Shown here: one piece after another, positions 17,882 to 25,888 of the stretch
Layout: each line of letters opens with the position of its first letter
Position numbering within the stretch: position 1 is the stretch's first letter
From: an uncultured Alistipes sp.
GTDB lineage: Bacteria > Bacteroidota > Bacteroidia > Bacteroidales > Rikenellaceae
Length of the DNA: 64,000 nt
NCBI GenBank assembly: GCA_900546065.1
Contig: URBK01000006.1
Location: 66,716 to 130,715 of the forward strand
Direction of reading: 5' to 3'
Made by a program: the position numbers and the translations under genes
The notes under the pieces: generated by a model
What the model saw: the letters and a program-made list of their open reading frames with translations, nothing else
The model's database searches: none
What the model was told of the DNA's origin: nothing

Positions 17882-18267
17882 GAAAGTCGTCCCCGACGAT
17901 AAATCGGAGGCAACGGATACACCCAAGCAGACGCCCCGCATTGGAGCGTCTGCTCTCCCCCAAGGGGCCAATCTCAATCTATTGAGAGGTAGCAATGATG
18001 GTGGGGGCCGAGGCAAGGTGAAGTGAAGCAAGGCGAGGCTAAGTGAGGCGAGGCGATAATGCGAAGGGAGGAAGATACAGAGAGAGTGTATGCGAGAGAT
18101 ATAGAGAGGAGAGAGCGCATAGGCCGTATGCTATGAATCCGGACGAGAGTCTGGGAAGCGAGAGAAGGAAGACAAGAGAAGAGAGATTGGGCGAGAGTAT
18201 TGAGACGGAAGATAAAGACAATAATATGCGGACGGCACGGCCGTACGCACATGTAGGAGCAAGGCAC
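17882..18267. other. Intergenic stretch with hairpin and purine-rich tract
   Basis: A 9-bp hairpin (AGCAGACGC/GCGTCTGCT, 17926-17954) follows tatC but lacks a T-run. From about 18010 to 18220 the plus strand is almost pure A/G with scattered GAGAGA-like runs. An open frame continues upstream of the isomerase here (from 18043), but its charged composition and the ribosome site at 18254 argue that it is not translated. Confidence 0.5.
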
Positions 18268-19383
18268 ATGGACAGGCTTACGTTTTTCAAACAGGGGTTA
18301 TCCTCGGCGATGGATGCCGTCAGTGCGGTCGTCGGACTCAAGAAAGCCGTGAACACATTCACGGAAGCTGTCGACGAAGCCCTTGGTGACATCAAGAGCG
18401 ACATGGGCCTCTATCTGAAATCCGTCGAGTCCGACATGTACGAAGGTGTCGGCAGCACCCTCAAGGAGATGGCCCGCATGGGTTACACCACCATTGAGAC
18501 CGACTCCTACTTTGGAGGCAAGATATACGATCTCAAGCCCGACGATTTCCGACGCGCTGCCGATGAGGCGGGATTGAAGATCACATCGGCGCACCTGCGC
18601 AAGTATTACGCCGACGACATGCCCGAGGGGCCCGAGAAAGAGGGGGTCGAAAAGGAAGGGGGCGAGAAAGAGAGGAGCGACACAAAGGAAAACAAGACAG
18701 ACGGGGCTGAGACAAAGGGGAAGACAAAAGATATAAAGGCCGAGAGGTCAGAGGATAGAGAGACTGAGGCCGAAGAGACTGTGGAAGTCGAAGCAAAAGG
18801 AGCCGAGGAAGCTGAGGCAAAATCAGCGGATGCGGCCAAGGCTGAAGACCCTGTAATGAAGTGGTGGGACGAAGCGCTCGACGTCCAGAAGGCGATGGGA
18901 TGTCGCTACATAGTCATCTCACGTCTGCCCGATGCACTCACGCCGCTCACGGCTGCCCGTTACGCCGACTACTACACCCGCATAGGCGACAAGGCGTTGC
19001 AGCGCGGGATGAAGTTATGCATACACCCCGAGCGCCGTGTGCTCACGGCTACGGACGGGGCTTCGATCTTCGATATAATGGCTCTGCACATGCCGCAGGA
19101 AAAGGTATGGTTCGAGATCGACACACGCGAGGCACACGAGGCTGGCGTCGATATCGTATCGATGCTCAAGCGATACAAGGGACGTGTCATGCTGCTGCAC
19201 CTGCAGGACTACGGCATCGTTACCGAAAGCGGTCTTATCGACTTCGACAAGATCATCAACACGGCCATAGCCTCGGGTGTGAAAGATATATTTGTCGAAG
19301 TGCGCAGCTACACGCTGCCGCCGCGGAACTGTGTCGAGCGCAGCATGTACAATCTCGAATCGCTGCCGAGCCTGAGATACTGA
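18268..19383 (+). CDS. Sugar isomerase/epimerase TIM-barrel protein with inserted E/K-rich segment (371 aa)
   Basis: I chose the ATG at 18268 because GGAG lies 10 bases upstream. The N-terminus (MDRLTFFKQGLSSAMDAVSA) is followed by a xylose-isomerase-like barrel: EMARMGYTTIETDSYFGGKIY, GLKITSAHLRKYY, AMGCRYIVISRLP, KVWFEIDTREAHEAGVDIVSML, MLLHLQDYG and IFVEVRSY. Between the second and third of these, residues about 120-195 (18627-18852) are an extremely charged Glu/Lys/Asp segment with low-GC codons unlike the rest. Relatives bridge this point with about ten residues, from memory. The gene precedes a Gfo/Idh oxidoreductase and a DUF1080 hydrolase, so it may be the lyase or isomerase of a 3-keto-glycoside pathway. 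Confidence 0.8.
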   Translation: MDRLTFFKQGLSSAMDAVSAVVGLKKAVNTFTEAVDEALGDIKSDMGLYLKSVESDMYEGVGSTLKEMARMGYTTIETDSYFGGKIYDLKPDDFRRAADEAGLKITSAHLRKYYADDMPEGPEKEGVEKEGGEKERSDTKENKTDGAETKGKTKDIKAERSEDRETEAEETVEVEAKGAEEAEAKSADAAKAEDPVMKWWDEALDVQKAMGCRYIVISRLPDALTPLTAARYADYYTRIGDKALQRGMKLCIHPERRVLTATDGASIFDIMALHMPQEKVWFEIDTREAHEAGVDIVSMLKRYKGRVMLLHLQDYGIVTESGLIDFDKIINTAIASGVKDIFVEVRSYTLPPRNCVERSMYNLESLPSLRY

Positions 19384-19652
19384 CTCTGACGTCTGCAAGG
19401 CTCCGACAATGCTGACGCCCGTATAAGCGGGGGAAGAAATGAAAGGTGAACCGCAACGGGACGCCACAAAAAAACGAAGACCGAAAAAGATACAGAACTG
19501 ACTATATTGAAACTGAGTATATTGAGAAAGGGATAGACGTAGTAAAGAATCAGGAAACTATATAGACAGAAGTAACCGTATACAAAAAGATGACGCTACG
19601 GACAACCCGTATAATTAAAATAACTCTTTATTAACCTTAAACACCAACAACA

Positions 19653-21131
19653 ATGTCAAAGAAAATCTCAAGAGCTGACTTTCTGAAGACCTCTGCAGCT
19701 GGTCTGGCAGCTATGACTGTTGTTCCCGGCAACGTAATGGGTTCAGCCTTCGGACACAAGCCCCCCTCGGACAAACTTAACATCGCAGGTGTAGGTATCG
19801 GCGGACGTGGATCGGCCGTGCTGGACGACCTCAAGGAGGAGAATATCGTGGCCCTCTGCGACACGGACTGGAACTATGCCAAGGGCACGTTCGACCGTTT
19901 CTCGAAGGCACAGCGCTTCTGGGACTGGCGCGAGATGTACGACAAGATCGCAAACCAGATCGATGCCGTAATGTGCGCTACGCCTGACCACACGCACGCA
20001 CTTGTTGCTGCCAACGCCATGGAGCTCGGCAAGCACGTATATTGCGAGAAGCCTCTGACGCACACCGTTTACGAGTCGCGTCTGCTCACCAAGCTCGCTG
20101 CCAAGAACGGCGTGGCTACCCAGATGGGTAACCAAGGATCGTCGGGCGAGGGCGTACAGAAGGTGTGCGACTGGATCTGGAACGGCGAAATCGGCGAGGT
20201 TACCCGTGTGGATGCCTTCACCGACCGTCCCATCTGGCCGCAGGGTCTGATGCGTCCCTCGCAGGTTGACCCCATACCCGAGACCCTGAACTGGGATCTC
20301 TTCCTCGGATCGGCCCCCTATCGTCCCTACAACAAGATCTATCAGCCGTGGAACTGGCGTGGATGGTGGGACTTCGGTACCGGTGCTCTGGGCGATATGG
20401 CCTGCCATATCCTCCACCCCGTATTCAAGGCTCTGCAGCTGGGCTACCCCACCAAGGTACAGGGTTCGTCGACGGCACTGCTCACCGACTGCGCTCCGCA
20501 GGCTCAGATGGTAACATACGTATTCCCCGAGCGCGGCAAGAAGGACAAGGTCAAGCTGCCCGAGGTTACCGTTACGTGGTATGACGGAGGTCTGACGCCC
20601 CCGCGTCCGGATGGACTCGAGCCCGGCAAGAACCTCAACGACAACGGTGGCGGATGTATCTTCTACGGCACCAAGGATGTCCTCATCTGCGGATGCTACG
20701 GTGTCAATCCCTACCTGCTGTCTGGCCGTGTGCCCAACGCTCCCGCACGTGCCCGCAAGGTCGAGCTCTCGCACGGAAAGGACTGGGTTCGCGCCTGCAA
20801 GGAGGACAAGGCTACCCGCGTAAAGTCGAATTCGGACTTCTCGGAGGCAGGTCCCTTCAACGAGATGGTCGTAATGGGTGTTCTGGGCGTACGTCTGCAG
20901 AGCCTCAACAAGACCCTCGAGTGGGACGGCGCAAACATGCGCTTCACCAATATCGGCGACGACGAGACGCTGCGCATCATGATCGAGGACGGATTCTCGG
21001 TACACGACGGTCACCCGACCTTCAACAAGACCTACACCGACCCCATCAACGCAAAGCAGTTCGCCGAGGAGATGATCAAGCACAACTATCGCAAGGGTTG
21101 GGACACTTTGCTCCCCGCCATGCCCAAATAA
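19653..21131 (+). CDS. Gfo/Idh/MocA-family oxidoreductase (492 aa)
   Basis: A Tat-like leader (SRADFLKTSAAGLAAMTVVPG) precedes a Rossmann domain with GVGIGGRGSAVLDDL and the catalytic motif KHVYCEKPLTHTVYE, followed by the C-terminal Gfo/Idh sheet with WNWRGWWDFGTGALGDMACH. Only one arginine of the twin pair is present (S-R-A-D-F-L-K), so Tat export is uncertain. Family members with this N-terminus oxidise sugar hydroxyls with NAD, for example at C3 of glucosides. It lies between the isomerase-like gene and the DUF1080 gene (33 bases downstream), consistent with the first step of 3-keto-glycoside breakdown. Confidence 0.85.
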   Translation: MSKKISRADFLKTSAAGLAAMTVVPGNVMGSAFGHKPPSDKLNIAGVGIGGRGSAVLDDLKEENIVALCDTDWNYAKGTFDRFSKAQRFWDWREMYDKIANQIDAVMCATPDHTHALVAANAMELGKHVYCEKPLTHTVYESRLLTKLAAKNGVATQMGNQGSSGEGVQKVCDWIWNGEIGEVTRVDAFTDRPIWPQGLMRPSQVDPIPETLNWDLFLGSAPYRPYNKIYQPWNWRGWWDFGTGALGDMACHILHPVFKALQLGYPTKVQGSSTALLTDCAPQAQMVTYVFPERGKKDKVKLPEVTVTWYDGGLTPPRPDGLEPGKNLNDNGGGCIFYGTKDVLICGCYGVNPYLLSGRVPNAPARARKVELSHGKDWVRACKEDKATRVKSNSDFSEAGPFNEMVVMGVLGVRLQSLNKTLEWDGANMRFTNIGDDETLRIMIEDGFSVHDGHPTFNKTYTDPINAKQFAEEMIKHNYRKGWDTLLPAMPK

Positions 21132-21164
21132 TCTAACATCACTTTTATCTAAACCGATAAGGAA

Positions 21165-21935
21165 ATGAAAAAGGTATTATTCATGGCTGCTTTGGCATCG
21201 GCTGCGATGCTTGCAAGCTGCGGCGGCAACGCCACCAAGAAGACTGCCGAGAAAGAGGCCGAGGACGACGCCAATACCGTTGTCCTGTTCGACGGCACCA
21301 GCCTCAAGGGTTGGAGAGGATACAACAAGACCGAGGTGCCCTCACGTTGGGTCATCGAGGACGGCTGCCTGAAATTCAACGGCTCGGGCGGCGGTGAGGC
21401 TCAGGCCGGCGACGGCGGCGACCTCATCTTCGACCAGAAGTTCAAGAACTTCGAGCTGGAGCTCGAGTACAAGGTTGCCAAAGGCTCTAACTCTGGTATA
21501 TTCTATCTGGCACAGGAGGTTCCCAATCAGCCTATCTACATCTCGGCTCCCGAGTATCAGGTTCTCGACAACGAGAATCACCCCGACGCCAAGTTGGGCG
21601 TAGACGGCAACCGCATGTCGGCATCACTCTACGACATGATCCCCGCAAAGCCGCAGAACGCAAAGCCCTACGGCGAGTGGAACAAGGTCAAGATCCTCTG
21701 CTACAAGGGTACGGTTGTTCACTACCAGAACGACGTAGCCGTTGTTGAGTATCACTTGTGGACTCCCCAGTGGAAGGAGCTGCTCGACAAGTCGAAGTTC
21801 AGCAAGGACAAGTGGCCCGAGGCATACGATCTGCTGCTCAACTGCGGCGGTGAGAACCACGAGGGTTACATCGGCCTGCAGGATCACGGCGACGATGTGT
21901 GGTTCCGCAACATCAAGGTCAAGATCCTCGAGTAA
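21165..21935 (+). CDS. DUF1080 lipoprotein, putative 3-keto-disaccharide hydrolase (256 aa)
   Basis: The lipoprotein signal ends in MLASCGGN (lipobox LASC). The rest is one concanavalin-like sandwich of the DUF1080 family: VVLFDGTSLKGWRGY near the N-terminus, FELELEYKVAKGSNSGIFYLAQEV in the middle, and GYIGLQDHGDDVWFRNIKVKIL at the end. DUF1080 proteins are now annotated as 3-keto-disaccharide hydrolases. The gene follows the Gfo/Idh oxidoreductase closely and is closed by a terminator, so the two likely share a transcript and act in sequence in the periplasm. Confidence 0.88.
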   Translation: MKKVLFMAALASAAMLASCGGNATKKTAEKEAEDDANTVVLFDGTSLKGWRGYNKTEVPSRWVIEDGCLKFNGSGGGEAQAGDGGDLIFDQKFKNFELELEYKVAKGSNSGIFYLAQEVPNQPIYISAPEYQVLDNENHPDAKLGVDGNRMSASLYDMIPAKPQNAKPYGEWNKVKILCYKGTVVHYQNDVAVVEYHLWTPQWKELLDKSKFSKDKWPEAYDLLLNCGGENHEGYIGLQDHGDDVWFRNIKVKILE

Positions 21936-21958
21936 GACCTGACAAGCCGAAACGAAAG

Positions 21959-21987
21959 GAGCTGCCCTATTCGGGCGGCTCTTTTTT
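21959..21987 (+). terminator. Terminator after the DUF1080 gene
   Basis: GAGCTGCCC pairs with GGGCGGCTC (one G-U) around TATTC and is followed by six T. Confidence 0.85.
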
Positions 21988-22038
21988 ATCGGCACGCATT
22001 AACCGCACGCAAAGCGACGACGGGAAATCTTTTATCGC

Positions 22039-22046
22039 TACATTTG
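22039..22046 (+). promoter_or_regulatory. -7 box of the two-TM protein gene
   Basis: TACATTTG is a perfect TAnnTTTG, 28 bases before the ATG at 22074. The TTG start that opens a longer frame lies inside this box and is therefore rejected. Confidence 0.6.
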
Positions 22047-22073
22047 CAACAGTACTACACAAATCCCATATAC

Positions 22074-22808
22074 ATGACCAGAATACTCCTATACGCCACT
22101 CTCATATCGTGCCTCGTCTCGGCCATACTGTATGTATACATACGTTTCCACCGAACCCCGAAAGAGGACAAATGGTACGACACGATAGTCTACATACTGT
22201 GGCCCCTGCTGGCCACTTGCGTAGGTGTCGTGTTCGCCCTGTGGATCGACCGCGACGAGACCTCCCGACGTCAACGCGAGGCTACAGTGAAGACGCTGAC
22301 CCTATGCGTACTCGACGCCAACAACACATTGGAACTGATCGGCCGCGCCGCCGATACGGCCGCAAAGCACAACGACGGCACACCGTCTCTCGACACATAC
22401 AGGAAGGCGCGCACGCTGCTCGAACGCTTCGGAATGCCATATCCTGACGTGATACAGAGCCTGCTGCTGAGCGAAAGTACACTTACGAACTGCTCCACGG
22501 CATACCTCGAGACCGTCATGCGCGAGTTGAACAAATTGAAACAGCTGAAGGCAACGATGAACAGGGAGATGCCGGACGAGATGTTTTTCCGCTGCATCGA
22601 CAGCTACCACATAGCGCTTGAGGAGATACTGGACCTCACGTGCAACGAAATAAACTACATCAACGGACTGATGTCGCAAAGTTCCCATGACCGCCAGATA
22701 GATATAGTCATGCAAGGGGAACGGCGTACCAAACTGCTCGACAGCAATGCCCGACTTCGGAGCCAGATACTTGAGCAGGACGTGGCACAACCCGACAGCA
22801 GCAGATAG
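22074..22808 (+). CDS. Unknown inner-membrane protein with two TM helices (244 aa)
   Basis: I do not recognise this protein. The first helix (LLYATLISCLVSAILYVYI, about 5-23) and the second (TIVYILWPLLATCVGVVFALWI, about 40-61) are joined by a short charged loop. The remaining 180 residues are hydrophilic and look all-helical, with repeated Leu/Glu patterns (YLETVMRELNKLKQLKATMNRE) that could form a coiled coil. There is no signal peptide cleavage site. It has its own -7 box and shares a bidirectional terminator with the TonB receptor gene that converges on it. A membrane-bound sensor or scaffold is possible but unsupported. Confidence 0.65.
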   Translation: MTRILLYATLISCLVSAILYVYIRFHRTPKEDKWYDTIVYILWPLLATCVGVVFALWIDRDETSRRQREATVKTLTLCVLDANNTLELIGRAADTAAKHNDGTPSLDTYRKARTLLERFGMPYPDVIQSLLLSESTLTNCSTAYLETVMRELNKLKQLKATMNREMPDEMFFRCIDSYHIALEEILDLTCNEINYINGLMSQSSHDRQIDIVMQGERRTKLLDSNARLRSQILEQDVAQPDSSR

Positions 22809-22834
22809 CAGCCCGTATCTTCACCGCCAAAACA

Positions 22835-22869
22835 TCTGACGTGCAGGCCATCATGGTCTGCACGTCAGA
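22835..22869. terminator. Bidirectional terminator between convergent genes
   Basis: Arms TCTGACGTGCAG and CTGCACGTCAGA (12 bp, perfect) enclose an 11-base loop. It lies between the convergent stops at 22808 and 22886; T-runs on both sides are short. Confidence 0.65.
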
Positions 22870-22885
22870 CTTATACAGCCACACC

Positions 22886-25138
22886 CTACATGGCGTAACT
22901 CAGCGTCAGACCCAGTTGACGGGGTTTGCCGTGGCTGAAGAAACTGTTGCCTACCGACTTGAAATAGAAGGTATAGAAATCCGTTCCCGTGAGGTTGCGG
23001 CCCCAAAGCGAAAGCGTGAAATCCCCCTTGCGCAACTCGACCGACGCCCCGAGCTGGGAATAGAAATTCTGGTACAGCGAGTTGCTCTCGTTCCAATAAA
23101 TCTTGCCCGCACCCTGCCATGAGCAGTTCACAACCACATCGTCCAGCATACGCGCCCCGACATGCAGGCGATAGGTCGCACCCAGAGAGACGGTATTGCG
23201 CGGAGCGTAAGGCAGTACGTTGCCAGCATAGTCGGCCTCGCCATCGTCGAACTTCACAAAACGTGCATCCGTAAATCCGTAGCTGCCCCATACGCCCAGA
23301 CGTGTCGTCGGGTTCCACGAAAGCGACACCTCGACACCGCGGCTGCGCGAGCGGCCAGCGTTAGACATCATACGTCCCGTCGTGGTACCCTCGGGAAAGA
23401 CCGTGAGCTGCTGGTCGCGACACTCTATCCAGAAGAGCGAAAAATCCGTCCTCACGCGCCCCTCGGCAAAGGCAAGGTGTCCGCCCGCCTCGTAATTCCA
23501 GCTGTATTCGGGCTTGTATGTGGTAGCCGAAGCCTCGTTGTATGGCGACGGCTGCGCAGGCATACCCATATCCTCCATCATGGCCGCCATCAGGCGGTTC
23601 TGGAGTATGTCGGAGAAGATCTGGGTGTTGAATCCGCCCGCCTTGTATCCGCGCGAGGCCGCAACATAAAGCTCACCGGCGCCCGTCGAGAAGTTGACGG
23701 CGAACTTCGGCAACAGCTCCAGAAAATCCATACGCTCGCGTCCCGCAAAGGGCATCGACAGCTCCTTGAACTGCGGCATCATGGGGCTCAGACGATAATG
23801 TATCGAGGTGTAGTTGTCGTAATCCATACGCGAAGCCTCATAGTCCAGACGCAGGCCCGCCGTAAAGCGCCAACGCCCCGCACGCAGCGACGACTCGTGA
23901 TAGAGGGCCAGACCGTAGGTCGGGATCTTGAAGTTGCTCGCTATGTCGAACGCGCTCTCCTCGATCATAAGCTCCGCCCACGGCATTACGCTCTGTATGC
24001 CGGCATTTGCCGCACCGAGTATCAGATCGCCGATGCCGTCCTCGAGGAAGGTTACGGGAGCCTCCATACGCAGACGCTTGTAGAAACCGTAGGCACCCGT
24101 GATCCACTGCCAGCGGCGGCTGTCGTCATTGCTGCGCAGCACGATATCCTCAGTCAGGGCGTGCTCGCGCTGCTGCTGCACGAGCGTAAATAGCGACCGC
24201 GGCGTGAAGTCGTTGTCGATAAGCATACGGTCATAAAGGTACTGGTATCCCGTAGCCGAGGTGAAGAGCATCTTCTCTCCCTCGTGCTTGACAACGAAGC
24301 CGTCCGTGACATTCACACGCTCGTAGCTGTTGGGGCCGTTGTAGTTTACGGGCGAGACCGTACCGCTCTCCTCGTCATAGAGGCAATAGGCATATCCCCC
24401 CTCGAGACTCGATCCGACAGAGGCGACGTTGTCTATCGACCAGCCGTCAGCCCCCTGCCATACCATACGCACACGTCCGCCAGCGCTGTGTCCGCGGTCG
24501 CAGTCGCTGCCGTCGTATGCGTTGTCGAAGAAGCCGTCGGTGCGGGTATAGAATCCTCCGACCGAGATGCCGAAATTGTCCGACACGCGCCCGTAATACG
24601 AAGCCTTGGCCCGAACCGTATTACCCGTACCGTACTCGGCAGAGGCACGCACGCCACTATATCCCAACGGCGAGAGTGTATAGATGTTCAGTTGGCCCCC
24701 GATGGTATTGCGGCCGTAGAGCGTACCCTGAGGGCCGCGCAGAACCTCGATGCGAGCGATATCGAAGAGATCGAAATCGTAGCTGTTCTTATTGAGGTAA
24801 GGTATCTCGTCGACATTGACCCCCACGACCGGTTGGTCGATGCGGGCGCCGAAGCCGCGAACATATATCGACGAGGTCATACGCGAACCGTAGTCGGGCT
24901 GGTAGAAGTTCGGAACCACGGCCGAGAGATCCTTCACCGAGAGCACCCGCTCGCGCTCGATGGCCGCAGGGCTCAATACCGTTGAAGAGATCGGCTGCCG
25001 CCGAAGTGAGAAAGTTTGTTTGGCGGCCGGCGCCACCACCGTCACCTGCTCGATATTCTGGAGCGTATCGACGGGTTCGGGCGCAAGGTCATCGGGACCG
25101 CCGCCCGCAAGGGTCAGTAGTGCTAAAAGTAATTTCAT
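22886..25138 (-). CDS. TonB-dependent outer-membrane receptor (750 aa)
   Basis: A short signal peptide is followed by a plug domain: IEQVTVVAPAAKQTF (TonB-box-like region), SVKDLSAVVPNFYQPDYGSRMTSSIYVRGFG, and the plug hallmark IEVLRGPQGTLYGRNTIGGQLNIYT. About 550 residues of alternating aromatic beta-barrel strands follow, ending RQLGLTLSYAM. The C-terminal residue is Met rather than the usual aromatic. It has no SusC-type N-terminal extension and no SusD partner, so a siderophore, haem, vitamin B12 or similar small ligand is more likely than a glycan. It is divergent from a LuxR-type regulator, with 86 bases between the two starts. Confidence 0.92.
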   Translation of the reverse strand: MKLLLALLTLAGGGPDDLAPEPVDTLQNIEQVTVVAPAAKQTFSLRRQPISSTVLSPAAIERERVLSVKDLSAVVPNFYQPDYGSRMTSSIYVRGFGARIDQPVVGVNVDEIPYLNKNSYDFDLFDIARIEVLRGPQGTLYGRNTIGGQLNIYTLSPLGYSGVRASAEYGTGNTVRAKASYYGRVSDNFGISVGGFYTRTDGFFDNAYDGSDCDRGHSAGGRVRMVWQGADGWSIDNVASVGSSLEGGYAYCLYDEESGTVSPVNYNGPNSYERVNVTDGFVVKHEGEKMLFTSATGYQYLYDRMLIDNDFTPRSLFTLVQQQREHALTEDIVLRSNDDSRRWQWITGAYGFYKRLRMEAPVTFLEDGIGDLILGAANAGIQSVMPWAELMIEESAFDIASNFKIPTYGLALYHESSLRAGRWRFTAGLRLDYEASRMDYDNYTSIHYRLSPMMPQFKELSMPFAGRERMDFLELLPKFAVNFSTGAGELYVAASRGYKAGGFNTQIFSDILQNRLMAAMMEDMGMPAQPSPYNEASATTYKPEYSWNYEAGGHLAFAEGRVRTDFSLFWIECRDQQLTVFPEGTTTGRMMSNAGRSRSRGVEVSLSWNPTTRLGVWGSYGFTDARFVKFDDGEADYAGNVLPYAPRNTVSLGATYRLHVGARMLDDVVVNCSWQGAGKIYWNESNSLYQNFYSQLGASVELRKGDFTLSLWGRNLTGTDFYTFYFKSVGNSFFSHGKPRQLGLTLSYAM

Positions 25139-25142
25139 ACGG

Positions 25143-25173
25143 CAAAGGTAGTCACACGACCCATGCGGCGCAA
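25143..25173 (-). promoter_or_regulatory. Promoter of the TonB receptor gene, apparently leaderless
   Basis: On the minus strand TTG (25171-25173), a 20-base spacer and TACCTTTG (25143-25150) match the consensus exactly. The ATG begins at 25138, only four bases after the -7 box, so transcription should start at or next to the A of the ATG. Confidence 0.7.
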
Positions 25174-25191
25174 CTATAACATTTTATAGTT
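25172..25191. promoter_or_regulatory. Palindrome between divergent promoters, candidate operator
   Basis: AACTATAA and TTATAGTT form a perfect 8-bp inverted repeat with a 4-base spacer. It touches the -33 elements of both divergent promoters, so a protein bound here could control both genes. Confidence 0.55.
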
Positions 25192-25220
25192 TTGGCATAA
25201 CGGCGGAATCACTATCTTTG
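25191..25220 (+). promoter_or_regulatory. Promoter of the LuxR-type regulator gene, apparently leaderless
   Basis: TTTG (25191-25194), an 18-base spacer and TATCTTTG (25213-25220). The ATG at 25225 is four bases downstream of the -7 box. Confidence 0.65.
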
Positions 25221-25224
25221 TAAC

Positions 25225-25833
25225 ATGGAAACGAAGCCCAAAATAGTGGTCATACACCCCAATTCGTTGTGCTGCATGGCCATGCGCACCATTATCACCG
25301 ACATCGCCCCCTTCATCGGGGCCTTCCGCTCGGTCGAGACGGCCACGTACAACTCCATGGAGGAGTTCCGCGCCGACAATCAGTGCCATGCCATACACTA
25401 TTTTGTCGCGGCCGAGGTTCTGGTCGAGAACCTGCCATTCTTCGCCCCGCAATACCGCCGCTGCATCGTCCTCACCGAGGGCGGTAATCCGGCCGATGTC
25501 CCGTCAGAGTTCCGTACGGTGGATATCACACGCCCCGAGCGCGAACTGCTCAAGGCGTTCCTCTCGTTGCAGGGCGCCGCACACGCCGCACACGGCATAA
25601 TGCCCCACCCCGCCCCAGACTATGCCGAGCTGCTCTCGCAACGCGAAAAGGATGTGCTGGCCCTCACCGTAAAGGGATATATAAACAAGGAGATCGCCGA
25701 CACGCTCAACATATCCACCGCAACCGTCATATTCCACCGCCGCAACATTGCCGAAAAACTCGGCACACGCTCCGTCGGCCGCATGACCATATATGCCGTC
25801 ATGAACGGTATTGTCGACATGCACGAACTTTGA
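25225..25833 (+). CDS. LuxR-type helix-turn-helix transcription regulator (202 aa)
   Basis: Residues about 138-200 are a LuxR/GerE DNA-binding domain: LLSQREKDVLALTVKGYINKEIADTLNISTATVIFHRRNIAEKLGTRS. The N-terminal 125 residues start like a receiver (KIVVIHPNSLCCMAMRTII) but I see no clear phospho-acceptor Asp in the usual DxxMP context, and it is Cys- and His-rich (CCMAM, NQCHAIHYF). It may sense a ligand or a metal rather than phosphate. Divergent orientation from the TonB receptor, with a shared palindrome, suggests that it controls the receptor gene. Similar regulators sit next to iron or haem receptors in Bacteroidales, so an iron link is plausible but unproven. Confidence 0.83.
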   Translation: METKPKIVVIHPNSLCCMAMRTIITDIAPFIGAFRSVETATYNSMEEFRADNQCHAIHYFVAAEVLVENLPFFAPQYRRCIVLTEGGNPADVPSEFRTVDITRPERELLKAFLSLQGAAHAAHGIMPHPAPDYAELLSQREKDVLALTVKGYINKEIADTLNISTATVIFHRRNIAEKLGTRSVGRMTIYAVMNGIVDMHEL

Positions 25834-25888
25834 TATACGGGTGCCATTAATCCACTAATGATATATTACGGCGAAGGCATCCTGCCGA

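Noticed and set aside
17926..17954. Rho-independent terminator after tatC
   Set aside because: The 9-bp stem is good but no T-run follows on either strand, so I list it only as a hairpin in the intergenic entry.
18043..18267. N-terminal extension of the sugar isomerase
   Set aside because: The extension is encoded by the purine-rich tract, is unlike the family and is preceded by no ribosome site, whereas GGAG precedes the ATG at 18268.
22044..22076. TTG start for the two-TM protein
   Set aside because: The TTG is part of the -7 box, so the codon would lie upstream of the transcription start.
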